DNA from: Artocarpus heterophyllus
Taxonomy: Eukaryota > Streptophyta > Magnoliopsida > Rosales > Moraceae
DNA length: 64,000 bases
Assembly: GCA_025403435.1 (NCBI GenBank)
Contig: CM046351.1
Span: forward strand, 25,819,730 to 25,883,729
Reading direction: 5' to 3'
The notes beneath the pieces are model-generated. The model made no database searches. It was not told where the DNA came from and saw only the letters and a list, made by a program, of their open reading frames with translations. A program made the position numbers and the translations under genes. This document shows positions 48,281 through 61,181 of this stretch, piece after piece. Numbering within the stretch: position 1 is the first letter of the stretch; every line of letters begins with the position of its first letter.

Positions 48281-49956
48281 CTACAACTTCACATGACCCA
48301 AGCTTCCTTTGAATGAACCATAAAGCGGTCGTGACCTTCTGAAACTGTAAATATCATCGATTCTGATCGAGCAGGGTTGCGCTGGTTCACTTTTGTCTGC
48401 TATGTACTCGGAAGAGTGGAGGCTACCGAACACTCGCACGCTCAACGACTTCTTCTGAGGTGCGCCAACTTTTATATTTTCATCAAAGAAATCTATTAGT
48501 TCTTGTTGGGTAAGCTGCTTTAGTGCCGCAACCTGTCTCAAGACCATTGAGAAGAATAAACCAATTCATTTATACATTTGCAGACAGCACGTTTTTGTTC
48601 TTCAAACAAGATCTCATATCACGCATTACCAGAAAAAAAAAATAATAATAATAAAAAAAAACATAGAATTAAACAAATTGATGCCTCCTAATGAAGTGAT
48701 CGCCTCTAGTCATTAGGAGTGGATCTGACAGATATTCTTACCTCTGATTCTCTCCTATCAAACTTGAGAGTCCCTTTCGATATCTCTCGCCAGTAAAATC
48801 CAGATTCTTCCCTTAAGTTCTTGTGCTTCTCAAGCTTCATATCAATTAAAGCATTCACGTTGTTCTGTGTAACATCAAAAAGAGATCACTCCTAAAAACA
48901 ATTACCAAAGTAAGGCTATTGAAAATACAAAGGCTTCAATAGTATTTAGAAGTTCAAGCCCATAAGACAGTACAAACCCCAAACCCACCTAAAGTTTGAA
49001 AAAAACGAGCCAATTCATCAAACAGAATACAAAATGCACCAAAGCCATGTTGATCTCACCTTGAAGTCCTCATTGGTCATTTCATATAATTTACTCTCAA
49101 ACATCTTCAGGAATGCTTCGACTCTCAAATCAATTTGTGCCGGACCCTGTTCAAATTAATACAGAGTTCTTGGGATACGGACCATATTTTAACAGGGAAC
49201 CAATGTTTAATAAAGGTATTACTATGCTTGTACCTTTGCCGTTGATTGGATAACGAACTGTACTCCACGGACACCAAAATCATTCCTGCATTCAGAAAAT
49301 ATGTCAGTTTTTTAGGGAAGGGAATGTCACCAATGAATTAAATCGAGGAACAACAAATTATTGCAAACCTTTGCATCAAGAAAGTGACGTAACCAAGTTG
49401 CTCAACTGATCTAAGCTGGTGGAAAGCTGGTTGCTTTGCAATGAGTGCAAAAAGCTGAAGTTTCACATTCAGCATAAGATCATCTCGATGGACCTAAAGT
49501 TTCAATTGGATGCATTAAGGAAACAATATCAAAACCTCATAAGCAGTGTATTGTTTAACAAACATGCCACAATAATTTATTAGCTTATCACTCTAAGAAT
49601 CCAGAACTGAGACACTAAGATCCTAGAGAATGAAAACTAATCACGCTTGTTTTATCAAGAACGATAGAATATTCCTACGCAAATGAGATAATTGCTTATG
49701 TATATAGACAGCTGAAAAACCTGAATATAATGGACAAGGGCAGAATTCTCATCACTTTGATTATGGCCTTCTGCAGGGTAGAAGTAATTGATACCCTTTT
49801 CAAGCTTAACAATTCTGTTTGTCAAATGTTGGGATGGGAATAAAGGTTGGCAAATCGGTTTTGAATCCTTAAACAGAACATCTTCTATATGCAGGATCAT
49901 TGACTCTGCTTCACTGCGTTCAATATTTCCTGAAAAAAAAAAAAGAGGTGTGTGGT

Positions 49957-49988
<32 letters not shown>

Positions 49989-52900
49989 GGGTGTTAATGG
50001 GTAAGTTTCAAAAACCCAAATACGAATGTGACAGTTGACAAACTATTTTGGTAGAAAAGTCAAAAGGGGAACCTGCTACATAACACTCCAAGAAGGCTCT
50101 AGAGAGCATTAAAGGAACAAATTTAGAAAGATCATCAGCTTCCAGATGTGGAAGAATTTCAAGTTCTTCCATCCATGGCCATGTGCGATCATGTAGAATT
50201 AATGAGCAATAGAACATAGCCTGCTGGTAGGGCTGTTGAAACTTCAAATTTTGGTACTCTTTTGTTACCATTTCCTGATAAAGAGAAGAAAACTAAGTAA
50301 AACAATAACAGATTTATATGCTGAAGATACATCTGTCCAATATCACACAGCATTTTTGTAATTCCTTTAAAGATAAACATTTTTGTGCTTATGACTTCCA
50401 AGTTTCAGTGTAATACCATACAAAGAGTCATCCTGATGTTTAAAACCCGGTCAACAAAAACACAGTAACATCTAAAAATAAGATAGAAACTAAAGGCCTC
50501 AACATTTACCTTTATCACAGCAAACCGGTCAGGTTTCACTTTGAACTTTGCTATTTTTTCGACCACAGTTTCCAGCAAGATCCGCAATTTGTGATTATAA
50601 CCAACTAGAGTCACCTACACAGACTCTACAGTCATTTAAAAAAAAAAAAAAACGCTAGACCATCCACTCTCCAAACATAAACGAAATAAAAAATTGCACA
50701 CACAAGAGAGAGAGGGAGGGAGCAAAAAATTATAAAGCAAAGGCAATTACAAATCAACCACAGGACCTAAAGGGCTTAAGGTAATAGGAAATGAATCCAA
50801 CATGCATATCAAGCTTTGGCATAGACCGTCGAAGACCTTCAAGGCTTAGAGGACTTTCAGGCAGACCCTTACGTTGTCACCTTTCACATGCAATACCAAA
50901 AAGTCACTTTACGTTTTGACCCTGAATCTCAATGTATGCCCTTGACCACAGACACAGTGACTGCACCATTGGTTTTACTAGATAAACTACGAGCCTGCAA
51001 ATGCACTAAGCCCCACTACATAATCTCTTATTATAGGTCCCAAGTAATTAAACTTTTGGAAGTTTAACCTTAAAATTTAAAATGCAAGATTCTAGGTTTC
51101 TAAAATTTGATAAAAATAATGCAAAATCATGCATTACTCACAGAGAACTACAGAAGGAATATACCATATGTTCACTGATTCATAAATTATCCAGAAAACC
51201 CACAACTTAAAGCACAATATATCAGATTCAAATAGTCAAGAGTCTCAAGACAACACCTGAAAACCACTATCTGTGTGCTTTATGCTATAGTAAAGACCAG
51301 CAACACGAGCAAAATAAGCTGAAACACAGATGACTAAAATTAGCTTCATTTTGTCCCCCAAGAGGATAACATATCTTTAATACACAACTGAGATCAGTCA
51401 AGAATGATAGAACTTTTTGTAAGGGAACAAAAGATCAAAGCATAAGAAGTTTCCAAAGATATCTTACCATATTCATTCAAGTAGTCCATTAGCAACCGTG
51501 TAAAAATATCACTTAGAACTTCAGCTTCGGGGGAGTCACCAGCATGGGGACAACTGAAATCTATCTTAACATACGCTTTTGGAGTAAGGAAAACGTTATC
51601 AGGTTTGTGCCACAATGTTGAATATGGTGACTTTCTTAAGAGCATAGGATATTTGACCTGTTTAGAATGGGCAATGGAATGAGAAATACTGCGACATTGT
51701 GATAAACCTTTTTTAATTTTGATTTATGTTATACCCCCTCATGCACATTCTTAATTGACAAATCCGTGGGGATGAAGACATTAGGGGCTGGTAGATGCAG
51801 ATCTCCGTTAGGAGAGGACAGCATCCATTCCTGCATTTAAATAAAATAAGCAATATCAGCATCTTGAGGATTCTATGCTTCAGAAAATAAAATGACCACT
51901 AAATATCTTATTAAGTTAGAAGAGAATGCATAAAAAAAAAGCATATTAATTCTCTTCTAAAAACAAGCATATTATTATACCAGTCCAAAAAGAACTCTTT
52001 TACTGTCATTATGATTTAAAATTCTACGTTCATAAATTTACTACATTCACATGAAGGTCCAAAACAAACCTGAATCATGGAACTAGTAATTTTCTCAGTG
52101 GAATAAGCAGTTCCATACCATGGCTCAACCATGTCATTATGATTTTCAAACTTCTTCGACTCCCAGAAAATTCTGTAAAAAGGAAAACGCATTAGAAAAT
52201 TTCCACGGGTTATAACCAACAGAGAGGAGAATTTGAAGAATGCTAACTTTATTTAACATAGTTGACGTACATCAATGCTGGTTTATTGCACTTCCAGATA
52301 ACTTTTACTTAGTTTTCTAAGTAACCCAATCATGCATGCAATTAACCAACACGAAGATCAAATAACCTTGCAATATGATAGAGGTCAAAAAGAAAAAAAA
52401 AAAACTCGACATATGAAAGCGGTGAATTGGCATGGACTCCGGCTGCATAATTACTAATTTACATCTATAAAAAGTGACTGCATTACCTCACATTGTTAGT
52501 AGAAAGCTCATCCAGTACTGTTTGAATAATGCTTGGACTAAAATTTGAGGGCAATGATGAACCCACCAGCCAGTCTTTTGGGGGATATAGCTGTAAGTTA
52601 CTCAAAACTATCATACAGAAGTAATAAATCTTCTTTTTCCCTAAATTGTAGATGCTGTGCTCATAATGTCTAAACCCTCCAAAATGGAATGTCTAGTATG
52701 ACTTGTCCAAACCCCTGTCCTCTATTTTTCTGTACTTTTTTTAGTTTATTAATCAAAGAGTCATTTTCTTATATAATTGCAAAGTAATGAAAACCACCAA
52801 GGATGAAAAGCAGAAATCAAGCATCGAACAATTTAATCAAAGTAGAGGAGCACGGAGCACAAATAATACATCTTCTATATCACTTTGTTCCTTAAAAGAA

Positions 52901-55900
52901 ATTTATCCATTAATGTAAAGATAAATTCCAGAATCTTTAAAGCATGTAAGAATCATGAATTTGTTAAAAGGCTTTCACATGTTGTACAGGAAAAAAAAAA
53001 CAAGGGAAAAAATTGCTCAACAATACCTGCATAATGGTTGCGATGTTTACAGCATAATAAATAGGAGGAATTTTGTCTTGATAATGGAACTTTGTCTCAC
53101 AAACAGCAGCAAGCTTCATTAAAATAATTGTGAAACCGTCTCAGAATCTTTAAAGAATAACTAGGACAACTTTGCATATGCATATGGAATACTAGAAAAC
53201 ACAATCAAGATTAAAAAAATCTTAAGCAAAAAGAAAAGCAATTAAAAAAAAAGAAAAATAAATTACAAATATTACTTTAAAATATTGCATAACCATACCT
53301 CATCAAATATCCATTTGCAAACACCTGACTGTTTTAGTAAGCCAATGTATTTAAAAAGCACACCTATTATATCTTGCATATGCTCTGCAATTCAATCAAA
53401 ATAAATCCATCACGTTTACAAAACACAAAATTCAGATTGCTGGAGACCATAGGCACCTTTAAATATGTGTGTGTCCAAGAAATTTTTTTAACCACTCCCA
53501 TAATGAGATAACTAAGATGGATAAATCGCTAACACATGAGCTAAAATTTAAATTAGTGTTGGCACCAAGAAACGAGGTCTGCCAAGAGAGGAAAGGGAAG
53601 AACTGACCTTGACCGGCATCAGTAAGGTCAATCACGACTTTAAAGAAAGTAAACTCCAAAGACCACTCCCACCACTCCCCTTCACCCGCAGACAAACTAG
53701 TAGCCCATCCTGCAGAATTTTAAAAAGCAATCGAATCAGGTTGATGATAGACAGCTTTATTCCTTGCACAAGTACATTTACATTATTCCTATAAAGTTTT
53801 CTTTTTCTTTAAAAAAAAGTAAGCAATAAATTTATATCCCATAGCCATTGAGCACTTCATCAATGCAATTCCTCCAATGTGATATCTGTCCAACCAGTTT
53901 AGTCTAAAACTTGCATCAGTGCCTTGAACTGTTAAAACAGGTCCTTGTACGACATGATTGCACTGCCTCATGTGAAAGAACTGTATTTTTCTGCTAGTAG
54001 AGGCAACTTGTAGGTTAGGCCCACAGAGCCAAACCATAGAATCTTCTGACCAATTTTGTCTTGTTAACATGATAGAAATCAATTTACCACGGACCTAAAG
54101 CTTTCACCTTCAAGTTGAAAACTCTTTTCTTGTTTCTACTTCAGCTTTTCAAATCTGACTTGATTGTTTATAAACCTCGAAAGTATATTTACCGTAGCAA
54201 GAATAGACCATAGATTCTTTATGGAGACAAAAAAGGAGAAAACTGAGAATTGGGACGAGTGTGCACCATACACGACAGGCACCCAGCACAGAGACAAAAC
54301 AACAAAAAGAAAAAGGGACAAGAGAAAACGTTGACCAAGAAAGAAATTCTTATAGAATAAAAATAAAAATTTTAACAAAATTGAGAGTAAAAATATAGTT
54401 ATAAATATATATCTGAACAGTCAAGCTGGCGAAAAGGTTTTTTCATTACAAATAAGAAAATCCAAACATGAATGAATTTAGTGGAGAGAAGTTATAAATT
54501 TATGTAAATATCTTATGGTAAAAAATCGTATAACAAAAAGGAAGCATTTGAGAAACAACTCTGAAGTTCAAAGCACAAAAAATCTGCTAGAAAAATACCA
54601 TCTCGGGCACGTTACGGAATACAAAACCCACCCAATGTTTTCAAGATGTAATACAAAGATCCTTCTCCTTCGTGGCCAATAAGATGACCAAGGTAACTGC
54701 AAGGCCCTTCCTTGTAATGGAGAATCTCTGGAGTAATGGGCCATACAATCCTCAATTTATGACCTTGCTTTATTGGGACTACTTTCACAAGAATCTGAAA
54801 CAAATATCGAAAAACGAAAGGACAACAGAATTAGTCATTCAATATCCACAGAACCTCTATGTTTCTGATATAAGCTTACTAGAATTGTTACCTTGCAACT
54901 CTTTAGGTAAGATTTTAGTGGTACAAATCATACCTGTAGATGTTCTGATGTGCAAGGCTGACCAGGAAAAATAGAGCAGCTGCGATCGGTGTTTTTGATG
55001 TCTTTAAACTTCTCCTCCACAAGACCTTGGATTTTATCAAGATTCTCTGAAATATGCATGACAAAAATATTGCAATGATAAAAATATCAATAAAACTAAC
55101 CGACCGTGCTACAGCACCCCACTTCTTATAGAAAACTTAGTTACTAACCTTTTGCATATACAACCAGGTGCATAAGGTTGGCAGAATAATTTTCTTCATA
55201 AAATTTAATAAGCTCATGTCTAGTGTCCAACCCTTTTGCTTTTGGACGGACCTCCAAAGTGTCCCGGTTCCCTATATAGGTGGCACAAAGCAAAGGTAGA
55301 ACTTTTGAACCAGATTCCTCAAAAATAAATAAAAAAATAAATATATATAAAAATTAAAATTAAAATTAAAAAAAACTTTTGAACCAGTGGCAACAGTTTT
55401 CGTTTTATTAAGACTATCCTTCATAAGATGTTATACGTGCTTATAAACAAAATTAAATCAATGCGACTAGTACCACATAGCAGCAAGCAGTAGAAAAAAC
55501 TGTACAAAAAAAAAAGGCTAATAAAAGTAAAAATATCATCACTCCACAATAACAAAATGAAAGGTCGCTTGCAACTCAAAAAAGTAAGTAAACAACACCA
55601 ACATAAACAGTCACCATAATTATGTTATGTAGTTTGATAGGAAAACATACTTTTTCAAAGTAAAGGTGTACCTACAATACAAAGTCAGAAGAGAACGAGA
55701 ACTACTCCAAGCAATAACTAGACTACACTAGACCACATCCCGCTAACTCAAATTGAATGCTATACAGATTAAGACCAATCTAACCATAATACAGCTAACG
55801 CATAGATCCCCTGGTTGATTCAGTGAGAAAGCTTAAATGCATACCCGTGCTAAATTTGTGGTATGGATGGCTCTCCAAACTCAAATGTCTCTGGAGCTGC

Positions 55901-56646
55901 ACACAGTTGTGTTGTAAATACACTTGGCATCATATTATTATTACAATTAGCTAGCCTGATTAACAAGCGAAGGAAATGATTTTGTTTCTGTAACACCACC
56001 GTATTACTTCTTATTGTCTACAAACAAATGAAATGGCTTCACATTTTGTGGAAAAATATGCAAATTCCAGATAATCCTGCACAGTTAGCAACACAAGAAC
56101 AATACTTTATCCATAAAAATTCAATATTTCCTGCCATGTAACCGTAAAAGTGCCACTTCTTCAGGACTTCCAGAACAAGAAATTCAACACCATTACCATA
56201 GACATCCTCCATTCCAGAAAGTGACTTCTCAAGCCAAATACTATTGGGCAAAAAAAAAAAAAAAAGCGGGCACCTAACAGTAGAATGGCAGTGCACCCTC
56301 CGTCTTTACATAGATTATTTTAATAAGTACAAACTGATTACTACCAAAAACCAGTTTCAGAACCTAATTTTAAAATCAATCTTTAAAACACATAAGCCTG
56401 TTCTGAAAGAAGCAAACAAACAAAAACTATATAGTGCCTAAAATACAGATCATGACATCAACATAGTATATCCAGCATCTTGCAAGGACGTCAAGACTTC
56501 AAAAGGAATCAGGGCAGCATTTGTACCTGAATAAGTCTCCAAGCATCAGACAATAAGTTTTTCTGATTTTCTGAAATATTCAGAAGCACGATCTCAACAA
56601 TGATTACAACAACAAATAATAGAAAAATAGGCAAAATAAGTAGGAA

Positions 56647-56686
<40 letters not shown>

Positions 56687-58590
56687 ACAGAACAGCCAAC
56701 CAGAATCAACAGCTTTGATTTCTCTCGTTGTAGCATCAGCTGACATCAGGGGCTTGATAAAGAACTGAGCGAATCTGAACAATAAACCACAAAAATACTC
56801 CAACATCACAATCATCAAGAATATAGTGAGAAAATCAATAACAAAATGAAACTGATAGTAGCATCAACCTGTCCAAAGCCTCATCAAAACAATCAGCATT
56901 AACGTCAAAATAGTAGTTGGTGTGCTCAGAACTGGTGAAGGCATTTCTGCTGCCCCCATGCTTTTTTTATCAAGAAGAAAAACAACATAAAACATGCAGA
57001 AAACAAAAGGATTAGTTGGCATGTCTAAGAAGATCTAGTCAATAAGTAGATAATACCAAAGTGAGGGAGGATGCATGCACATATATGGGGACGAGGCATG
57101 CACGTATACACATCCAAAGAAAATCTTTAACAAAACAGGAAGCACATAAGAATGATACATGTAAAAAGCTAACAAACAATGACCTATTAAAACTAACTTG
57201 AATAAGAAAAGAAAGAAACGTCCAACATGCTTAACACATCGTGTACGAATGTATGTGCACACATACATATTTAGAATCATCCCTACAGGTTTCTACAGGG
57301 ATTAATAGTCTTTAGGTCTTCAATGTATGGATAAGCTGGCACATAATTGACATAGTTTTTTGATGACTTCCTTGCCGGCTTCTAGTTCTCACACATCATG
57401 CTTTCCAAAGAAAGCTTTATAAGACCTATTTATGACAACAAATTTTATTATTTGGGTTTGTCCGCACCTCTAGAACTACGTGATAACTCCAACCCTTGTT
57501 GAAAACTAAAGACCTAATCCGCCCTATATTATTTTGTACAGAAACCTTTCACACTAGGCGCTCAGGCTTTTTGTCTGGGTATGAATCATAATCACGTTTG
57601 CAAGAACTATGGCCTATATTACTAGCAAGGGTACTCTGTCCAAACCTGCTTTATTATCATTGTTACTTCCAACTCCCTTTAATCTTAAGTAACTTCTAAT
57701 TCTTTTGAGGTCAACCTACTATTTATATTATTTAAAATAAAATAAACAACATTGAAAAAAAACTTATAATTAACTAATTACCAAACATTTCATTAAATCG
57801 TAGATAGCAGCAGAAGAAAAACCATAGAACAGATAATCTTTGTGAAGAATGAGAATAAGCACCTCAGTAATGTACTTTGAATAACTGTCCTCCAAAGGGT
57901 ATTTTTCGCTAGCATAAAACAGCATATGCTCTGCAACAAAAGCAAAATCAAATACACTAAAATTAAAGACAACATAAATAATGCCAAAGAATTGAATCTC
58001 TACCCCTAAAGCTAATACCCCCATTAAAAACAGTATTCCAATCCAACAATCATTTAATCCACCATTAGCATTCATTTGATCAAATTCTTCATCCTCCATT
58101 CGAAGTGATTGTTTCAGCAATTCAAAATAACGAAACTAGAACACTCATTTGCAAAACAACGAATTCTAAAGCGGAAACAGAGTAAAACCCAAATTAAACA
58201 TACACATACACATAACAATTCAACACCGTAAATTCGATACTAATAACAATTCATTTGCATCCAGAAAAGAAAAATACCGAGAAAATGGGCAAGTCCTTCG
58301 AGGCCGTCGGGGTCGGAGAAGGAGCCAACGCGGACATCCATGGAAGCAGCACACTGAAACGAAAAAAAAAAAAGAAAAAACGAAACGATTAGAAATGAAA
58401 GAATCGTACAATCACAATCGAGAAATATAGAAATTCGAATGGCTCGGGGAGATTTAGGTTTTGCCTTGTCGGTATCGGGATCGCTGATGAGGAGGACTTG
58501 GAGGGAGTTAGGGAGGAGGATCCTCCTGTACTCCCTCTTGTCGGTACGGGCCTTGAAAATCTCCTCAACAGCTTCCTTATCGAACGCCAT
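48281..58590 (-). CDS. PXM16: IDE-like peroxisomal M16 metallopeptidase, copy 2 (26 exons, 971 residues)
   Basis: This is a zinc peptidase of the insulysin family, close in length to the 970-residue Arabidopsis PXM16. Exons in sense order: 58590-58465, 58353-58278, 57930-57863, 56960-56869, 56774-56701, 56570-56527, 55896-55845, 55271-55149, 55046-54934, 54794-54632, 53709-53608, 53384-53299, 53113-53027, 52590-52487, 52172-52070, 51830-51735, 51657-51468, 51318-51257, 50614-50510, 50274-50073, 49929-49721, 49493-49369, 49285-49234, 49146-49060, 48864-48742, 48532-48281; total 2916 nt. Every junction keeps frame; all but the GC donor of intron 1 are GT-AG. Seen: HFLEH at 65-69, Glu146, Asn96, Arg787 and Tyr794, and a PTS1-like VKL end. 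Odd point: residue 95 is Arg where copy 1 has Thr and human IDE has Ser, directly before the substrate-binding Asn96. The start fits family length and adjoins a CT-rich 5' UTR. The product is probably made; its activity is uncertain. Confidence 0.93.
49957..49987. repeat. 31-base G run at the intron 20 acceptor, copy 2
   Basis: An uninterrupted run of about 31 G on the plus strand is separated by a short GT-rich stretch from an A run that ends at exon 21 (49929). In the transcript it is a long C tract forming the polypyrimidine region before the CAG acceptor. Copy 1 has only 12 G with a CG interruption. Such runs slip easily, so the exact length may be uncertain. Confidence 0.8.
56650..56682. 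repeat. TA microsatellite in intron 5, IDE-like copy 2
   Basis: A pure AT repeat of about 33 bases close to the exon 5 donor; the counterpart at 24767-24797 is interrupted. Confidence 0.85.
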
Positions 58591-59080
58591 TAATATTCTG
58601 CAACTGTAAATCGAATCTTCCTCTGTTTTCTCTCTCTACCCCAACGGAAAGAGAGAGAGAGAGAACAATTGTAGACTCAGATAGACTTTCTTCTTGCTTT
58701 TTTGCTGCGTGACTTTTCCGTCTGATCAGGCTTCCGGCGAGGTCTTGTGGATGCTCTGTTGTGACGTCTTGTCTGTCTCGGTAGATTGCTACCCTTCCAT
58801 AAAAACGACATGTCGTATTTTCTCAAAAGAAAAATAAAATATGTCGTTTTCAATGACGGATGTAGAAGACTTTGCCGGTTGCTAATATCACCAGGCCGGC
58901 CTGTTTGTCGCTTCCCAGAAGAATATTATAATCGGATTCCTGAGATCAAAATTTATGTGTTATCCTTGTTTGTTTCTGTTCAATAGAGTTTTAACTATTA
59001 AGAATATTAATAGTAGCAGTGTCATTTATGGTCTATTTGATAAATAAATTTAAATTAGTGATTTGATTTGAGTTGTATGA
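58591..59080 (-). promoter_or_regulatory. 5' UTR and promoter side of IDE-like copy 2
   Basis: It matches 26710-27170. The sense strand just upstream of the ATG has a CT repeat (GAGAGAGAGAGAG on the plus strand near 58648-58664) resembling a plant Y patch. Compared with copy 1 there is an extra segment of about 20 bp near 58890-58910 that contains GGCCGGCC. TATA box and start site were not assigned. Confidence 0.4.
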
Positions 59081-59082
59081 TT

Positions 59083-60345
59083 TGAATTAGGATTTTAATT
59101 AGTGATTTGAATTGTTATCCAAATTAACGTTTGGATATACATTTAAGTTTTAATCCAAATATGAAATAAAATTAGAATTTGTGTTTAGAGAAGTAGTGAA
59201 CAAAGTTTTTTGATTTATTAACAAATTTAATAAAATCTTAAAGTTATTGATCTTAAAAAATATGCGATATGAATCTTAATTTATTCTTTTTTTTATTAGA
59301 AACACAATAAAAAAGAATCATCTCAGTTGAATATCAAATGAAGAAGTTATGATTTTTTTCCTCAAATATAAGAGAAAGAATTTCAACTTTTACTATAGTA
59401 AAGATATCGGAGTATCAAGAGTTTAGGGGATTAGAACTCTGAAAATTTAGGGGTTGTTTGTTTGGAGTATTCTTTGTACTCAATGAACTCAAATTTAGAT
59501 TCAAGTATCAAGAATCCTTTAGATACATGTTTGTTTCACCAAAAATCTGAATCCTTTAAGTATTAAGAATCTAAGGACCCGTTTGGTTCGAGTATTTGAA
59601 TAGAGTATTTGAATGAAGATTTAAATTTTTGTGAGAGAAAATACTGTAACAAAATGATTCAAACCGTGATTCAAGTATCGAAACAAACAAACCCAAGTTT
59701 TTAGAGTTTTGACTTCCCCTAAACTTTTCATATTCAGATATCTCTGCTACAATAAAAACTGAAATTCTCTCTTCTATATTTGAGAGAAAAAAAAATCATA
59801 ACTTCTTTATTTGATATCCAATTGAGATGATTCTTTTTTCATTATGTTTCTAGTGAAGAGGGGAATAAATTAAGATCCATATTACATATTTTTTGAGATC
59901 ATTAACATTCAAAATTTTTTTAGATTTATTAATAAATCAAAAACTATTTTCACTACCTTTCTAAACACATATTATAATTTTATTCCATATTCAGATTAAA
60001 ACTTTAATACACATCCAAACGTCAATTCAGATAATAATTCAAATCACTAACTTAAATCCTGAGTATGGAATAAAATTAGAATTTGTGTTTGGAGAGGTAG
60101 TGAAGATAGTTTTTGATTTATTAATAAATCTAATAAAATCTTAATGTTAATGATGTAAAAAAATATACAATATGGATCTTGATTTATTCCTCTTTTCATT
60201 AGGAACACAGCGAAAAAAGAATAATCTTAATTGGATATCAAATGAAGAAGTTATGATTTTTTTCCTCAAATATAAGAAAGAGAATTTTAGTTTTTACTGT
60301 AGCAAATATATCAAGGTATCAAAAGTTTAAGGGGATGAGAACTCT
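59083..60345. repeat. Three-arm inverted repeat upstream of IDE-like copy 2
   Basis: Arm 1 (59083-59440) is inverted relative to arm 2 (59703-60060). Arm 3 (60061-60345) is again in the orientation of arm 1 and directly abuts arm 2. Arms 1 and 2 match the inverted repeat of unit 1. Arm 3 is lost there by the element B-linked deletion. The loop between arms 1 and 2 contains an extra 119-bp insertion. This is probably a foldback element with a partial second copy. Confidence 0.78.
59576..59694. mobile_element. 119-bp MITE-like insertion in the inverted-repeat loop
   Basis: Absent from unit 1, where CTAAG runs straight into TTTTTAG. Here AAG flanks it on both sides (59573-59575 and 59695-59697). 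The ends are GACCCGTTTGGTTCGAGTAT and, on the other strand, GGGTTTGTTTGTTTCGATAC, which form an imperfect terminal inverted repeat of about 25 bp. No coding capacity. The family is not certain. Confidence 0.65.
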
Positions 60346-61181
60346 GAAAACTTAGATTCTTGATACTCAAAGGATTCAAATTTTGGATGAAACAAACACA
60401 TACCTAAAGGATTCTTAACATTAAGATTCTTGAATTAATACTCAAATTCAAATTTGAGTCCAAAGAATCTAAAAAGTTATTAAAACAAACAGGCTAGATT
60501 CTTGATACTCATTTGATTAATATTTTAAGGAAAATAAACACGTATCTAAAAAATTCTTGATACTTGAATTTAAATTTGAATCCTTTGAATCCAAAGAATT
60601 TATTGCTCAACAATTAAATAAATTTACTAGAATCCTCATATTTCTTAATCTTATAAATGAATTTCATCTCAAGAGAGAGGGGAAAATAAAATGGAAAAAG
60701 TAGGAATCGCTGGTACTATTTATGCTGTCCCCGGGATTGTAGCCAGGGATCGTCAACAAACCTTGAAGGGTTGCTTTCAAACTATTGTTGCTTGTAGTAC
60801 TCTATGCAAGATATATATAAAAAGGTCTCTTTTGATTTTGTAATTTTTTTATGGCTTTTCTATTAACTATGATTTTTTTTTCTTTCTTTTTTGCAACATT
60901 GTTAGATGAAGAAACTGAAGAAACAAATTTTCTATTTTTTTTAAATTTCTTATGGTTTGAGTTTCGTAGATGATATATCAAAAGGAATAAAGATATATAT
61001 GCTCTTGTTTCAAGATCTTAAACCTGCCTTATAAAATTTGAAGTTTGTTTTCATATTTATGAAGTCTTAGTGTATCAATGATCTTTGTATCATAAAGTTT
61101 TTTCAACTTGATTGTGTTGCTCTAGCAACAAACATGAGCCAAATAGCGCCGCAAAGTCCCAATAGTATTTTAGTTTTTATG
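60346..61181. other. Unit 2-only spacer (lost from unit 1)
   Basis: AT-rich spacer whose unit 1 counterpart was deleted with the 3' end of element B. The first part repeats ATTCTTGATACTCAAAGGATTC-like words related to the inverted-repeat loop. A short ATG-started frame near 60691-60850 (about 50 codons, beginning [13 protein letters not shown]) resembles nothing recognised. No other gene was seen. Confidence 0.5.

Noticed and set aside
49957..49987. Poly-G run as a possible vector or sequencing artefact
   Set aside because: The same place in copy 1 has a shorter G run with the same neighbours, so a G tract is a real feature of intron 20; only its exact length is doubtful.
60691..60850. Short frame beginning [13 protein letters not shown] as a gene
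   Set aside because: About 50 codons, no recognised family, no second copy in the window to compare, and no splice or promoter support.
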